A DNA stretch of 38,004 nt from Clostridia bacterium (GCA_003563755.1 PWUB01000303.1:1-38004), one strand, 5' to 3'. Shown: positions 9,662 through 18,289, numbered from the stretch's first letter. Program-made: numbers and translations. Notes: generated by a model not told the origin, from the letters alone.

Positions 9662-9662
9662 A

Positions 9663-10553
9663 GTGCCAGTCCGCAGCATGACCGGTTTCGGCAGGGCCCA
9701 GAGGCGCGGTAAAGAACACGCCGTGGTGGTCGAGGTGCGGTCGCTCAATCACCGGTTCCTCGACATATCCGTGCAGCTGCCTCGTGAGATTCCCCAGACG
9801 TGGGAGATGAAGGTGCGCGATATGGCAAGGAAAAGGGTGCGCCGCGGACGGATCGATGTTTACGTTGCCCTGGAGGCAGTTTCCGGTGCAGGGGTCCGAC
9901 CCCGTATTGACAGGGCCCTGGCGCAGCAATATTATGACTTCTTGAAAGAACTCGGGCAGACCCATGATCTGGCCTTTGATGTCTCCATGTGTGACCTTAT
10001 CACGCTGCCGGGCGTCATCGAGCTCGAGGAGGACGTACCTGAGCCTCGGGACATAGAGGAGATGTTCAACGAGGCGGTCCGCGGTGCTCTCGACCAGGTG
10101 GTTGAGATGAGGGTCACGGAAGGAGCTGAGATCCAGGAGAGGCTGCACGAGCTCAGCGCCAGATTCACCTCGAGGCTCACCCGCCTCGAAGAGGCCGCCC
10201 CGGACGTGGGGCGCAAGCGGTATCAGGCGGTCGTTGACAAAGTGAGGAGTTTGCTGCTGGAAGAAGTGTCCTCCATCGAGGACCTCGATATCCAGGGAGA
10301 AGTGGCCCTGGCCGTACAGAGAACCAGCATCCAGGAGGAGCTGGACCGCCTTCGGAGTCATCTAAACCAGTTCAACTCCGCTCTCATCGATTCTGATGGT
10401 GGGGGCCGGAGGATCGAGTTCGTGGTGAGCGAAATGCTGAGAGAGACCAATACGGTAGCCGCAAAGATAGCAGATGCCCAGCTCAACGAGGCAGCCATCG
10501 AGATGAAGAGCATTCTCGAGGATGTGCGCGAACAGGTCCGCAACATCGAGTGA
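9663..10553 (+). CDS. yicC: YicC-family endoribonuclease
   Basis: A 296-residue YicC/YloC protein. E. coli YicC is an endoribonuclease that helps degrade the small RNA RyhB, and the family is widely conserved. The N terminus MTGFGRAQ (after a four-residue lead) and C-terminal run of EMLRETNT...[30 protein letters not shown] are highly characteristic, with the conserved helix near the end. The GTG start at 9663 follows AAGGAGG by eight bases; ATG at 9678 lies inside the conserved motif and is less likely. Its place directly before remA matches the Firmicutes order. Confidence 0.93.
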   Translation: MPVRSMTGFGRAQRRGKEHAVVVEVRSLNHRFLDISVQLPREIPQTWEMKVRDMARKRVRRGRIDVYVALEAVSGAGVRPRIDRALAQQYYDFLKELGQTHDLAFDVSMCDLITLPGVIELEEDVPEPRDIEEMFNEAVRGALDQVVEMRVTEGAEIQERLHELSARFTSRLTRLEEAAPDVGRKRYQAVVDKVRSLLLEEVSSIEDLDIQGEVALAVQRTSIQEELDRLRSHLNQFNSALIDSDGGGRRIEFVVSEMLRETNTVAAKIADAQLNEAAIEMKSILEDVREQVRNIE

Positions 10554-10578
10554 TTCGTCGGAGGATAGGGGGGATAGC

Positions 10579-10845
10579 ATGAGCGCAATAGTGCTGGTGA
10601 ACATCGGTTTTGGCAACATGGTATCAGCCAACAGAATTGTGGCCATCGTCAGTCCGGAGTCGGCTCCCATAAAGCGCATGATAGGTGAGGCCCGCCAGGA
10701 CGGACTGCTGGTGGATGCCACCTACGGTCGGCGGACGCGTGCGGTGCTAATCACCGACAGCGGCCACGTGGTTCTGTCCGCGGTTCAACCTGAGACAGTT
10801 GCCGGAAGACTCCAGAGCAAGCAGGTTGGGGAGGTCGAGGAATGA
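10579..10845 (+). CDS. remA: RemA (DUF370) DNA-binding regulator
   Basis: An 88-residue RemA/YlzA-type protein. In B. subtilis RemA forms ring oligomers that bind DNA and activates matrix and osmoprotection operons. The signature N terminus [21 protein letters not shown] and the basic patch [17 protein letters not shown] are intact. The ATG at 10579 is chosen because GAGGATAGGGGGG lies just before it; an open frame continues upstream into the end of yicC but without support. Its stop overlaps the rpoZ start by four bases (ATGA). In Bacillus gmk lies between these two genes; here it does not. Confidence 0.93.
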   Translation: MSAIVLVNIGFGNMVSANRIVAIVSPESAPIKRMIGEARQDGLLVDATYGRRTRAVLITDSGHVVLSAVQPETVAGRLQSKQVGEVEE

Positions 10846-11111
10846 GAATCTTCAGCGCCGGTGCTGCCCACCAGGGCGGCTTCTCCTACGACCGTCTGCT
10901 GAACACGATGGAGAACAAGTATACCCTTACGGTCGTGATTGCCAAGCGGGCGCGTCAGTTGCACGAGGACGCCAAGCCTGCTGTCGAGACGACGGCCGGG
11001 GAGAAGCCCGTGATTGTGGCGCTCCGTGAGTTCAGCAGGGGTAGGCTGCAGGTATACAGCAGAGCACAGAGGAAGAGGGAGCAGGAAGCCGCCGAGGCGG
11101 AGGCGCAGTGA
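10842..11111 (+). CDS. rpoZ: RNA polymerase omega subunit
   Basis: The omega subunit aids assembly and stability of RNA polymerase by clamping the beta' chain. The 89-residue product has the expected N-terminal region [25 protein letters not shown], where omega contacts beta', and [15 protein letters not shown]. Its start ATG overlaps the remA stop, implying coupled translation. A charged, Glu- and Ala-rich tail ends the protein. The position before coaBC matches other Firmicutes. Confidence 0.92.
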   Translation: MRIFSAGAAHQGGFSYDRLLNTMENKYTLTVVIAKRARQLHEDAKPAVETTAGEKPVIVALREFSRGRLQVYSRAQRKREQEAAEAEAQ

Positions 11112-11153
11112 TCCTGCCGAGGTCAGAATAGCTTCCGAAGGAGGAATCCGATC

Positions 11154-12377
11154 TTGAGCCAGAGCCTGCAGGATCTTCGTGACACGTCGGTGCTCCTCGG
11201 TGTCAGTGGGGGCATAGCCGCCTACAAGTCCTGCGATGTCGTCAGCAGGCTTCGCAAACGCGGAGCCCAGGTTACGGTGGTTATGACCCGGGCGGCCACC
11301 CAGCTGGTGCAGCCGCTGACCTTTCAGACGGTGTCGGACAACCCCGTGTACACTGACATGTTCGCCGAGCCGAAGCGCTGGAACGTGGAACACATCGAGC
11401 TGGTGCAACGTGCGGACATCCTGGCCGTTGTGCCCGCCACCGCCAACATCATCGCCAAGGCGGCAGCCGGCATAGCCGATGACTACCTCAGCACCATCCT
11501 GGTCGCCTTCGACGGTCCTAAACTGATGGCGCCAGCCATGAACCACAGGATGTGGGAAAACCCCGTTACCCAGCGCAACGTGAGGTATCTCGAAGAACTG
11601 GGTGTGCGGGTGGTGGAGCCTGACGTGGGCCGTCTCGCATCGGGAGCCGTGGGGAGCGGACGTCTCCCGGATCCCGAAGCTCTGGTGGAGGAGATCTCCT
11701 CGGTGGTGCACTACAACCCCTCCCTGCAGGGAAGGAAGGTTCTGGTCACCGCGGGCCCGACGAGGGAGCATTTCGATCCCGTGCACTTTTTGTCGAATCC
11801 GTCGAGCGGGAAGATGGGCTACGCTTTGGCACAGGCGGCCCGGGAGCGGGGAGCACAGGTCCACCTGGTCAGCGGTCCGGTCAACCTTCGCCCTCCCCGG
11901 GGTGTGAGACACCACCGGGTGGTCTCCGCCGCGGACATGCTCGACAAGTGCCTCGCCCTGTGGCCGGACACGGATATACTGCTGATGAACGCGGCGGTGG
12001 CCGACTTCTGCCCCGCTTCGAGCTCGACTGATAAATTGGACAAGGACGCAGATGACCCGGGGGGGCTCGTCAGGACCCCCGACGTGATCGCTGCCCTGGG
12101 TGAGCGCAAGAATGGACAGTTCATCCTGGGCTTTGCAGCACAGACTCCGGGGGAGGATGTCCTGAGGCGGGCCAGGGGCAAGCTCAGCCGCAAGGGTATG
12201 GACATGATCGCGTTGAATATCGTGGGCGGAGCCACGGGGGGTTTCGCCTCGGATGTCAACCAGGTGGTGCTCGTGAGCTCCGGGGAGGAGGAAGACCTCC
12301 CGGCAATGCACAAGCTGCCGCTGGCCCGTGTCATATTGGAGAGGGTGGTGGGTGCCCTTGGGAGAAGGCGGCGGTGA
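11154..12377 (+). CDS. coaBC: Bifunctional phosphopantothenoylcysteine decarboxylase/synthetase CoaBC
   Basis: CoaBC makes phosphopantetheine for coenzyme A: CoaB joins phosphopantothenate and cysteine using CTP, and CoaC, an FMN enzyme, decarboxylates the product. The 407 residues match the usual length. CoaC part (about 1-180): GVSGGIAAYKS, catalytic His80 in VEHIELV, PATANIIAKAAAGIADD and PAMN ending at Asn130. CoaB part (about 190-407): TAGPTREHFDPVHFLSNPSS and AAVADFCP. The substrate-lid cysteine of E. coli (ACG.VG.GR) appears here as Ser163 in RLASGAVGSGRL. The start is TTG at 11154 with GAAGGAGG upstream. The 3' end overlaps priA by 26 bases. Confidence 0.94.
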   Translation: MSQSLQDLRDTSVLLGVSGGIAAYKSCDVVSRLRKRGAQVTVVMTRAATQLVQPLTFQTVSDNPVYTDMFAEPKRWNVEHIELVQRADILAVVPATANIIAKAAAGIADDYLSTILVAFDGPKLMAPAMNHRMWENPVTQRNVRYLEELGVRVVEPDVGRLASGAVGSGRLPDPEALVEEISSVVHYNPSLQGRKVLVTAGPTREHFDPVHFLSNPSSGKMGYALAQAARERGAQVHLVSGPVNLRPPRGVRHHRVVSAADMLDKCLALWPDTDILLMNAAVADFCPASSSTDKLDKDADDPGGLVRTPDVIAALGERKNGQFILGFAAQTPGEDVLRRARGKLSRKGMDMIALNIVGGATGGFASDVNQVVLVSSGEEEDLPAMHKLPLARVILERVVGALGRRRR

Positions 12378-14622
12378 AGAGAACCCGGCAGAATATGCCC
12401 ACGTTCTAATAGATGCCGTGCTGCGCGATGACGAGGCCGACTCCAAGCCACGGGTATACGACTACCGCGTGCACGAGTCCCTCAGGGGAGTCGTCAGGGT
12501 CGGGCACCTGGTCGAGGTTCCCTTTGGTAACCGGTCGATTCGCGGTTACGTGGTGGGTTTTGACTCTCACACGGACGTGCAAAAGGTCCGTACTCTCCGG
12601 CGATTGGTATCCGAGCAGCGGTATCTCTCACCTGCGGATATCGATCTGGCTCGGTGGGCGGCTTCTCGCTACCTCTGCAGCCCCGTGCATCTGCTCCGGT
12701 CCATGCTGCCTCCCACACGGGGCAGCGCCGATGGATTGAGGCCGCCGACGGCGCGTCGACTGGTTGCCCGGGTGACTGACCTGGATGAGGCACGGAGTGA
12801 CCTATCCCGGGCCCCGAAGCAGCTGGCTGTTCTGGAGATTGCCCACGACCTATCGGAACCGGTGCAGAGACAAGAGCTCGCCCGGCTGGCAGAGGTGAGC
12901 CCATCCACCGTCGATGCGCTCGTGGACAAGGGCTACCTGGTGTGGGTGGAGATGCCCGATGAGTCTCGTCCTTACGACCGGCGCTACCGTCACGATGCCC
13001 CGAGTGAGCTGACCGCTGATCAGAGCCGGGTGCTGGATGAACTCCTGGCCGCCTGCGGTGCCGACAGTCCGGGGTGCTACCTCCTGCACGGGGTTACCAG
13101 CAGCGGCAAGACTGAGGTGTATCTGCGCGTGATAGAGCGGGTTCTCTCCCTCGGCAGGGGTGCCATTCTCATGGTGCCGGAGATATCCCTGACCCCGCAG
13201 ATGGTGGCCCGGGTGAAGGGGCGCCTGGGTGATGGGGTGGCGGTCCTGCACAGCGCCCTGTCCCCCAACGAACGTGCCGGAGAGTGGTACAGGCTGCACC
13301 GGGGAGAGGCGTCGGTGGCCCTGGGCCCGCGGTCGGTCGTGTTCGCGCCTTGCCGGGATCTGGGCGCCATCATCATCGACGAGGAGCACGAGACCACCTA
13401 CAAGCAGGACAGGACCCCGCGCTATCATGCCAGAAGCCTCGCCATCAAGAGAGCATCCGCCTCCGGGGCCCTGGTCATCCTGGGTTCTGCGACCCCCTGC
13501 GTGGAGAGTTATCAACGCGCCCGCGAGGGCAGATACCAGCTCCTGCAGCTTCCCCGCCGGGTGGACGACAGACCGATGCCCGGCATGCTGGTGGTGGACA
13601 TGCGCGAGGAGTGGAAATCGGGCAACAGGAGCATCTTCAGCCGCAGGCTCCACCAGGCACTCAAGATGAGGCTGGAGAGGGGCGAGCAGTCGGTACTGTT
13701 TCTGAATCAGCGCGGGTACTCCTCCTTTCTTCTGTGCAGGGAGTGCGGTTACACTTTCGGCTGCTCCGACTGCAACGTGACCATGACCTATCACTGGGAT
13801 CAAAAGCTCCTTCGGTGCCACTACTGCGACCGGCATAGGGAACTGCCCCGCAGCTGCCCGCAGTGCAGCGGGTACGACCTCGTGCGGCGGGGAACGGGGA
13901 CCCAGAAGGTGGAGGCGGCGGTGAAATCAGCCTTTCCGGGTGCCAGGACCGCGCGCCTGGACACCGATGCGGCGCGGCCCAGGGGTACCCGTACCAGGGT
14001 GTATGAGGCCTTCGCCAGGGGCGAGTTGGATGTGATCGTGGGCACCCAGATGATCGCGAAGGGATGGGACATCCCCGCCGTGACCCTGGTCGGAGTGGTC
14101 GACGCCGATACCGCCCTTCATCTTCCGGATTTCCGCAGTGCGGAACGCACCTTTCAGCTGCTGATCCAGGTGGCCGGACGCTCGGGCAGGGGACATCGTC
14201 GGGGACAGGTCATCGTGCAGACCTCGAACCCTGATCACCCGGCCATCGTGGGGGCGGTCAGGGGCGATCTCGAAGAATTTTACGCCGGGGAGCTGCGCGA
14301 ACGCCGGCGTCTCCGGTATCCACCCTTCGCTTCTCTGGTGCGGATCATCGTATGGGGTGAGGAGGAGCTTTTGGTCAGGATGTGGGCGGATGAACTGCAC
14401 AGGCGCCTGCAGGAAGCCTTCAGAGATGTCGCGGTATCGATTCTCGGACCGGCCCCGGCTCCCCTGGATCGGCTGCGCGGAAACCACAGGTGGCACCTGC
14501 TGCTTAAGGCCGAGTGCCGCCGGCGGTGCCTTGAAGGGCTCGCCCGGGTGTTGCACAATATCCGTATGGGACCGAAGGATCCCCGTATCAGTGTGGATGT
14601 CGACCCGGTCAATATGCTGTGA
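12352..14622 (+). CDS. priA: Primosomal protein N', replication restart helicase PriA
   Basis: PriA recognises abandoned forks and D-loops and reloads the replicative helicase. The 756-residue protein has an N-terminal 3' DNA-binding domain (YDYRVHESL...VPFGNR), a winged helix, and an SF2 helicase core with Walker A GVTSSGKT, DEEH box in IIDEEHETTYK and GSATPCVES. The zinc-binding insert has four Cys pairs between CRECGYTF and CPQCSG. Later motifs GTQMIAKGWD and QVAGRSGRG are intact. A GTG at 12328 is also in frame, but I prefer GTG 12352: GGAGAGGG lies about seven bases before it, and 12328 has no ribosome site. It overlaps coaBC by 26 bases, suggesting coupling. Confidence 0.93.
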   Translation: MPLGEGGGEENPAEYAHVLIDAVLRDDEADSKPRVYDYRVHESLRGVVRVGHLVEVPFGNRSIRGYVVGFDSHTDVQKVRTLRRLVSEQRYLSPADIDLARWAASRYLCSPVHLLRSMLPPTRGSADGLRPPTARRLVARVTDLDEARSDLSRAPKQLAVLEIAHDLSEPVQRQELARLAEVSPSTVDALVDKGYLVWVEMPDESRPYDRRYRHDAPSELTADQSRVLDELLAACGADSPGCYLLHGVTSSGKTEVYLRVIERVLSLGRGAILMVPEISLTPQMVARVKGRLGDGVAVLHSALSPNERAGEWYRLHRGEASVALGPRSVVFAPCRDLGAIIIDEEHETTYKQDRTPRYHARSLAIKRASASGALVILGSATPCVESYQRAREGRYQLLQLPRRVDDRPMPGMLVVDMREEWKSGNRSIFSRRLHQALKMRLERGEQSVLFLNQRGYSSFLLCRECGYTFGCSDCNVTMTYHWDQKLLRCHYCDRHRELPRSCPQCSGYDLVRRGTGTQKVEAAVKSAFPGARTARLDTDAARPRGTRTRVYEAFARGELDVIVGTQMIAKGWDIPAVTLVGVVDADTALHLPDFRSAERTFQLLIQVAGRSGRGHRRGQVIVQTSNPDHPAIVGAVRGDLEEFYAGELRERRRLRYPPFASLVRIIVWGEEELLVRMWADELHRRLQEAFRDVAVSILGPAPAPLDRLRGNHRWHLLLKAECRRRCLEGLARVLHNIRMGPKDPRISVDVDPVNML

Positions 14623-14665
14623 GGTACCGGGCGTTTACTCCAGATGATTTGAGGATGATAAAGGC

Positions 14666-16108
14666 ATGCAAATCACCGGACGCATAGCTCCTCCCGAGGA
14701 GAGGATGGATCTTCTGGTAATCGGAGACCCCCTGCTGGAGCGGGAATCGGAACCCATCAGCAAGTTCGAGGCTGACCTCGGGCAGCTGCTTGATGCCATG
14801 GCTGCGACGATGTATCACAACCGGGGCGTAGGGCTGGCCGCCGTCCAGGTGGGTGTTCCCAGGCGGGTCATCGTGGTCGACTACGACGAGGGCCTGCGGG
14901 AGCTCGTCAATCCCGAGATCATCTCGGAGCGCGGCTCGAAAAAGGCATACGAGGGATGCCTCAGCGTGCCGGGTTACCTCGGCGAGGTGACGCGCCCGAC
15001 GGAGGTCAGGGTACAAGCCCGGGATCGAAGAGGGCGGAAGATCTGGCTGGACGCTGAGGGATGGGCGGCCAGGGTCCTCCGCCACGAGATCGATCATCTC
15101 GGAGGGATGCTGTTTCCGGACAGGAGCAGCAGCCTGGTCAAACTCGGCCCCGAAACCCGCCTGCGACTCGTGTTCATGGGCAGTCCGGAGTTTGCCGTGC
15201 CGTCACTGGGGGCCCTGGTCGAACACAACTGCCAGGTGGTGGGCGTGGCCACCGCTCCCGACCGACCCAGGGGGAGGGGTCAGAAGACCCGGCCGACACC
15301 CGTCAAGGAAAGAGCCCTGGATGCCAGGATTCCCGTCATAGAGCCCGAGTCGGCGGATGATGACCAGCAGCTGGTACAGCTCCTGCGCTGTCTGGAGCCC
15401 GACCTCATTGTCGTTTCTGCCTACGGTCGCCTCCTTGCGAAGGACATACTGGACATACCCAACCTTTTCTGCATAAACATTCACCCGTCCCTCCTTCCTC
15501 GCTACCGGGGTGCGGCTCCCATACAGAGGCAGATTCTCGCCGGGGAGATGGAGTCCGGGGTGAGCATCTTCTGCATGGATGAGGGGATGGACAGCGGTCC
15601 GGTGCTCAAGCAGCACAGGATGCAGGTAAAGGATGAGGATGACGCCGGCGTGCTCCACGACGCCCTTGCGGAGCTCGGAGCCGAGCTTCTGATCGAAACC
15701 CTCAAGGACATCGCTGCCGGTGAGGCCGAGCCCGTCGAACAGGACCATTGCAGCGCCACCTATGCGCCCAAGATCGACCGTGATGAGCTGCAGATAGACT
15801 GGAGTCTGCCCGCCGATCGGGTGGTGAATACGGTCCGCGCCTTTTCACCGCGGCCGGGCGCCTGGACCTGGTGGCGTGGCCGGAGGATGAAGGTGCTGAA
15901 GGCGGAGCTCACCGACGACGCCGGCGGTCAGCCCGGGCGCGTGCACCGCGTCTGTGCGGACGGGATTTCTGTGGCCGCGGGCGAGGGTGCGTGTCGGTTG
16001 AAGCGCATCCAGCTGCCGGGCGGTCGTCCCATGGAGATAATGGACTTCGTCAACGGATATGACATGGGCGTCGGTGAGATATTGGGAGTGCAAGAGACCC
16101 AGGGGTGA
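14666..16108 (+). CDS. def-fmt: Fused peptide deformylase - methionyl-tRNA formyltransferase
   Basis: One open frame of 480 residues holds two enzymes normally made separately. Residues 14-156 are peptide deformylase: GVGLAAVQ (54-61), EGCLS with metal ligand Cys98, and HEIDH with His140, Glu141, His144. Residues 166-480 are a full-length formyltransferase: LVFMGSPEFAVPSL, catalytic Asn271 and His273 in NIHPSLLPRYRG, Asp309 in GMDSGPVL, and a complete C-terminal OB-like domain. Only about ten residues link them. Formyltransferase adds formyl to initiator Met-tRNA; deformylase removes it from new proteins, so one chain carries both ends of the formyl cycle. The order is that of the common def-fmt operon with the def stop lost. 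ATG 14666 has GAGG 11 bases upstream; ATG 14705 is an alternative deformylase start. No stop or frameshift is seen at the junction. Confidence 0.93.
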   Translation: MQITGRIAPPEERMDLLVIGDPLLERESEPISKFEADLGQLLDAMAATMYHNRGVGLAAVQVGVPRRVIVVDYDEGLRELVNPEIISERGSKKAYEGCLSVPGYLGEVTRPTEVRVQARDRRGRKIWLDAEGWAARVLRHEIDHLGGMLFPDRSSSLVKLGPETRLRLVFMGSPEFAVPSLGALVEHNCQVVGVATAPDRPRGRGQKTRPTPVKERALDARIPVIEPESADDDQQLVQLLRCLEPDLIVVSAYGRLLAKDILDIPNLFCINIHPSLLPRYRGAAPIQRQILAGEMESGVSIFCMDEGMDSGPVLKQHRMQVKDEDDAGVLHDALAELGAELLIETLKDIAAGEAEPVEQDHCSATYAPKIDRDELQIDWSLPADRVVNTVRAFSPRPGAWTWWRGRRMKVLKAELTDDAGGQPGRVHRVCADGISVAAGEGACRLKRIQLPGGRPMEIMDFVNGYDMGVGEILGVQETQG

Positions 16109-16111
16109 ACC

Positions 16112-16909
16112 ATGAGTGGAGTGACGGACGATCAGCGGATGTTCATCGAGCTCACCGGCCGGCGCAAGCGGCTCTTCGTTGTGATGGCGGCGGCGGCGGC
16201 CATCATCGTGGCCGGCCTCGGCTCCATCTTCATATATCTTCTGCTGCGGCATACTCCTGTTGTCAAGACGGTGCTCATCGTTATCCTCGAGATCGCCGTC
16301 GCGGCATTCTTGCTGGGGGTCGGCCTCTCCCTGGCCGGTGCCGTGTGGCTGATCCTATCTGACCGGAAGGCGCCTGCCTGGGCAAGGAGCCTCATACAAC
16401 CGCTGATAGTGCTGCTACTGCCCCTGGCCGTGGCTGCGGGCCGCCTTCTCGGCCGTTGTCGTGAGGACGTTCAGGGTTCGTTCATAGCTGTCAACAACGC
16501 CCTGGCGGCCAGGAGTCTGGGTGGGCTGAACACGACGGATGTGCTCGTCCTTCTGCCCAGGTGTCTGCAGTGGAGCGACTGCGTGCACAAGGTCAGCCAG
16601 GACGTTACCCGCTGCCAGAGATGCGGACGCTGCGCCATCGGCGAGATCCTCGAGGCGACGGAGGATATGGACGTGGCCATACATGTATCGACGGGCGGAA
16701 CCCAGGCCCGACGGCTTGTGCTGGAGAAACGTCCCAGGGCTATAGTGGCGGTTGCCTGCGAACGCGAGCTCACCGAGGGAATCGGAGATGTGGGAGGAAT
16801 TCCGGTGCTGGGAGTCATCAACCGGCTGCCCCAGGGGCCGTGCTATGATACTGATGTGGACGCTTTATCGGTGATCCGGGCGATCGAAGCAGTGAGGTCT
16901 GACAAATAG
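16112..16909 (+). CDS. DUF116 membrane protein with cysteine cluster
   Basis: A 265-residue member of the DUF116 family, found mostly in anaerobic bacteria and archaea; function unknown. Three hydrophobic stretches (about 21-45, 50-82, 93-114) anchor it, and the C-terminal half should be cytoplasmic. That half contains Cys151, Cys157 and a CQRCGRC motif with Cys168, 171 and 174, followed by further Cys in VACERE and GPCYDTDVD. This arrangement could hold a metal or iron-sulfur cluster, which is inference. It starts three bases after the def-fmt stop and so is probably co-translated with it. Family recognition rests on the cysteine pattern and the ACERELTEGI...LPQGPCYDT ending. Confidence 0.82.
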   Translation: MSGVTDDQRMFIELTGRRKRLFVVMAAAAAIIVAGLGSIFIYLLLRHTPVVKTVLIVILEIAVAAFLLGVGLSLAGAVWLILSDRKAPAWARSLIQPLIVLLLPLAVAAGRLLGRCREDVQGSFIAVNNALAARSLGGLNTTDVLVLLPRCLQWSDCVHKVSQDVTRCQRCGRCAIGEILEATEDMDVAIHVSTGGTQARRLVLEKRPRAIVAVACERELTEGIGDVGGIPVLGVINRLPQGPCYDTDVDALSVIRAIEAVRSDK

Positions 16910-16919
16910 GGGGGATACC

Positions 16920-17615
16920 ATGTTCTACTTCGACCCTATGTACCTGATTCTGGTTATGCCAGCGCTGATTCTGGCAAGCGTGGCGCAGTCGAAGGTTCGG
17001 GGTGCTTACCAGCGGTTTTCCAGAGTATGGTCATCCAGGGGGAAGACCGGAGCCCAGGTCGCCGGGGCCATATTGTCTGATGCGAATGTTAGCGGTGTGC
17101 GGGTGGAATACAGTGACCGGGGCCGTCTCAGCGATCACTACGACCCCCGCAGCAGGACGGTCCGCCTGTCCCCGGATGTACATGACGGCTCGTCGCTGGC
17201 AGCCCTCGGTATCGCTGCCCATGAGGCCGGCCACGCCATTCAGCACGCACAGGGATATGTGTGGCTGGGCATGAGGAACGCCATCATACCGGTCACCCAG
17301 TTCGGTTCCACCATGGCCTTCCCGCTCTTTTTCATCGGGCTCTTGATCGCCGGGACGACGGGGGACCTGCTGATGAACCTCGGCATCCTGTTGTTCGGTT
17401 CTGCCCTCGCGTTTCAGATCATCACACTGCCCGTGGAATATAACGCATCTTCACGGGCGATGGCTGCGCTGGAGGCGGGCGGCCATATCGAAAGCACCGA
17501 GCGGGGAGGCGTCAGAGAGGTCCTCAATGCGGCGGCCCTGACCTATCTTGCGGCCGCGCTCATGGCCCTCATGCAGTTCGTGTATCTTTTTGCCATGCGG
17601 GGACGTCGACGCTAG
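16920..17615 (+). CDS. YugP-type membrane zinc metallopeptidase
   Basis: A 231-residue protein of the YugP family of neutral zinc metallopeptidases. The zinc motif HEAGH is at residues 101-105 in AAHEAGHAIQHAQGY. A first hydrophobic helix covers residues 6-22, two more lie after the active site (about 126-143 and 146-170), and a fourth is near the C terminus. The N-terminal YQRFSRV.S..GKTGAQVA segment and LP(V)EYNAS.RA motif are family-typical. Natural substrates are not known. The ATG at 16920 follows AGGGGGGATACC. The next gene begins immediately after its stop, so the pair is almost surely translated together. Confidence 0.9.
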   Translation: MFYFDPMYLILVMPALILASVAQSKVRGAYQRFSRVWSSRGKTGAQVAGAILSDANVSGVRVEYSDRGRLSDHYDPRSRTVRLSPDVHDGSSLAALGIAAHEAGHAIQHAQGYVWLGMRNAIIPVTQFGSTMAFPLFFIGLLIAGTTGDLLMNLGILLFGSALAFQIITLPVEYNASSRAMAALEAGGHIESTERGGVREVLNAAALTYLAAALMALMQFVYLFAMRGRRR

Positions 17616-18269
17616 ATGGAATTCTTACTCTTGATCGCTCTATGGCTGCTGGCCCCCATTCTGTTCGCCGTCCTGTTCGTGCTGCCGCTCAAACTGATGG
17701 TCAACAGCCTGTACGATCTCGTGCACGTGCCCAGCCAGATAGTCGCCATTGCCTTCAACCGTCGGCTGCGGATGAACCACGCCCTGGAGCACGCGACCAT
17801 CAACGTTCTGCAGAGTAGGTACGGTGCCGCCGGCCTGGCTGGATATGCCCGGGAGAATGGTTTCCTCATAAGCGGCTGGCATGATCCACGGTCCCTGGAG
17901 ATCGCAGCACGGGAGGCCCTGATGCGGTTGAGCCTCGGGGAGAGGCACCTGGCCGTTCACAACAAGTGTGGAACCAGCCGGGCCGTCGGCAACTTCTTCT
18001 TCGCGGTGCTCTTTCTCACCGTCCTGCTCGTGGGTGGGCACCTGGATCTGCTCACCATCATGGCAGCCGGGGTTGCCCTGTTCGTCATATCGCCGGTCGT
18101 CGGCATGTTTATTCAGAGGACTCTGACCACTCACCCGAGGGTGAAGGAGCTGGCGATCGAGGGCGTCGCTCCCGTGTATTCCCAGGCCGCCCCCACTTCC
18201 TTCTTCGGCCTTGCCCTGTTCCCACGTGCCCCGGAGGCGTACTTCGTCTCCACGGTGCAGAGGCGCTGA
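17616..18269 (+). CDS. DUF6391-type integral membrane protein with HALEH motif
   Basis: A 217-residue membrane protein resembling the DUF6391 family (also seen in Cyanobacteria and Chloroflexi); function unknown. An N-terminal helix (3-30) is followed by NHALEHATI with His55, Glu58 and His59, then GWHDPRS, then HNKCGTSRAVGN, and two hydrophobic helices (about 127-145 and 147-167). HALEH fits the pattern HxxEH, the inverted zinc motif of M16 peptidases, and together with other conserved His and Cys residues could form a metal site; this is inference. Its ATG directly follows the stop of the zinc peptidase, so the two are probably made in equal amounts. Confidence 0.72.
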   Translation: MEFLLLIALWLLAPILFAVLFVLPLKLMVNSLYDLVHVPSQIVAIAFNRRLRMNHALEHATINVLQSRYGAAGLAGYARENGFLISGWHDPRSLEIAAREALMRLSLGERHLAVHNKCGTSRAVGNFFFAVLFLTVLLVGGHLDLLTIMAAGVALFVISPVVGMFIQRTLTTHPRVKELAIEGVAPVYSQAAPTSFFGLALFPRAPEAYFVSTVQRR

Positions 18270-18289
18270 CGTGGGGGAGCATGCGGTGA

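Noticed and set aside
12328..12351. Earlier GTG start of priA
   Set aside because: No ribosome site upstream; GTG 12352 has GGAGAGGG at proper spacing. Either start gives the same conserved protein.
10785..12446. Very long minus-strand open frame antisense to coaBC
   Set aside because: Rich in His, Arg and Gly with no recognisable domain; it mirrors a confident plus-strand gene in GC-rich DNA, where antisense frames stay open by codon bias.
15161..15172. Independent start codon for fmt
   Set aside because: CTG 15161 and GTG 15170 match the usual fmt N terminus, but no Shine-Dalgarno precedes them and def has no stop codon, so a fused product is the simplest reading.
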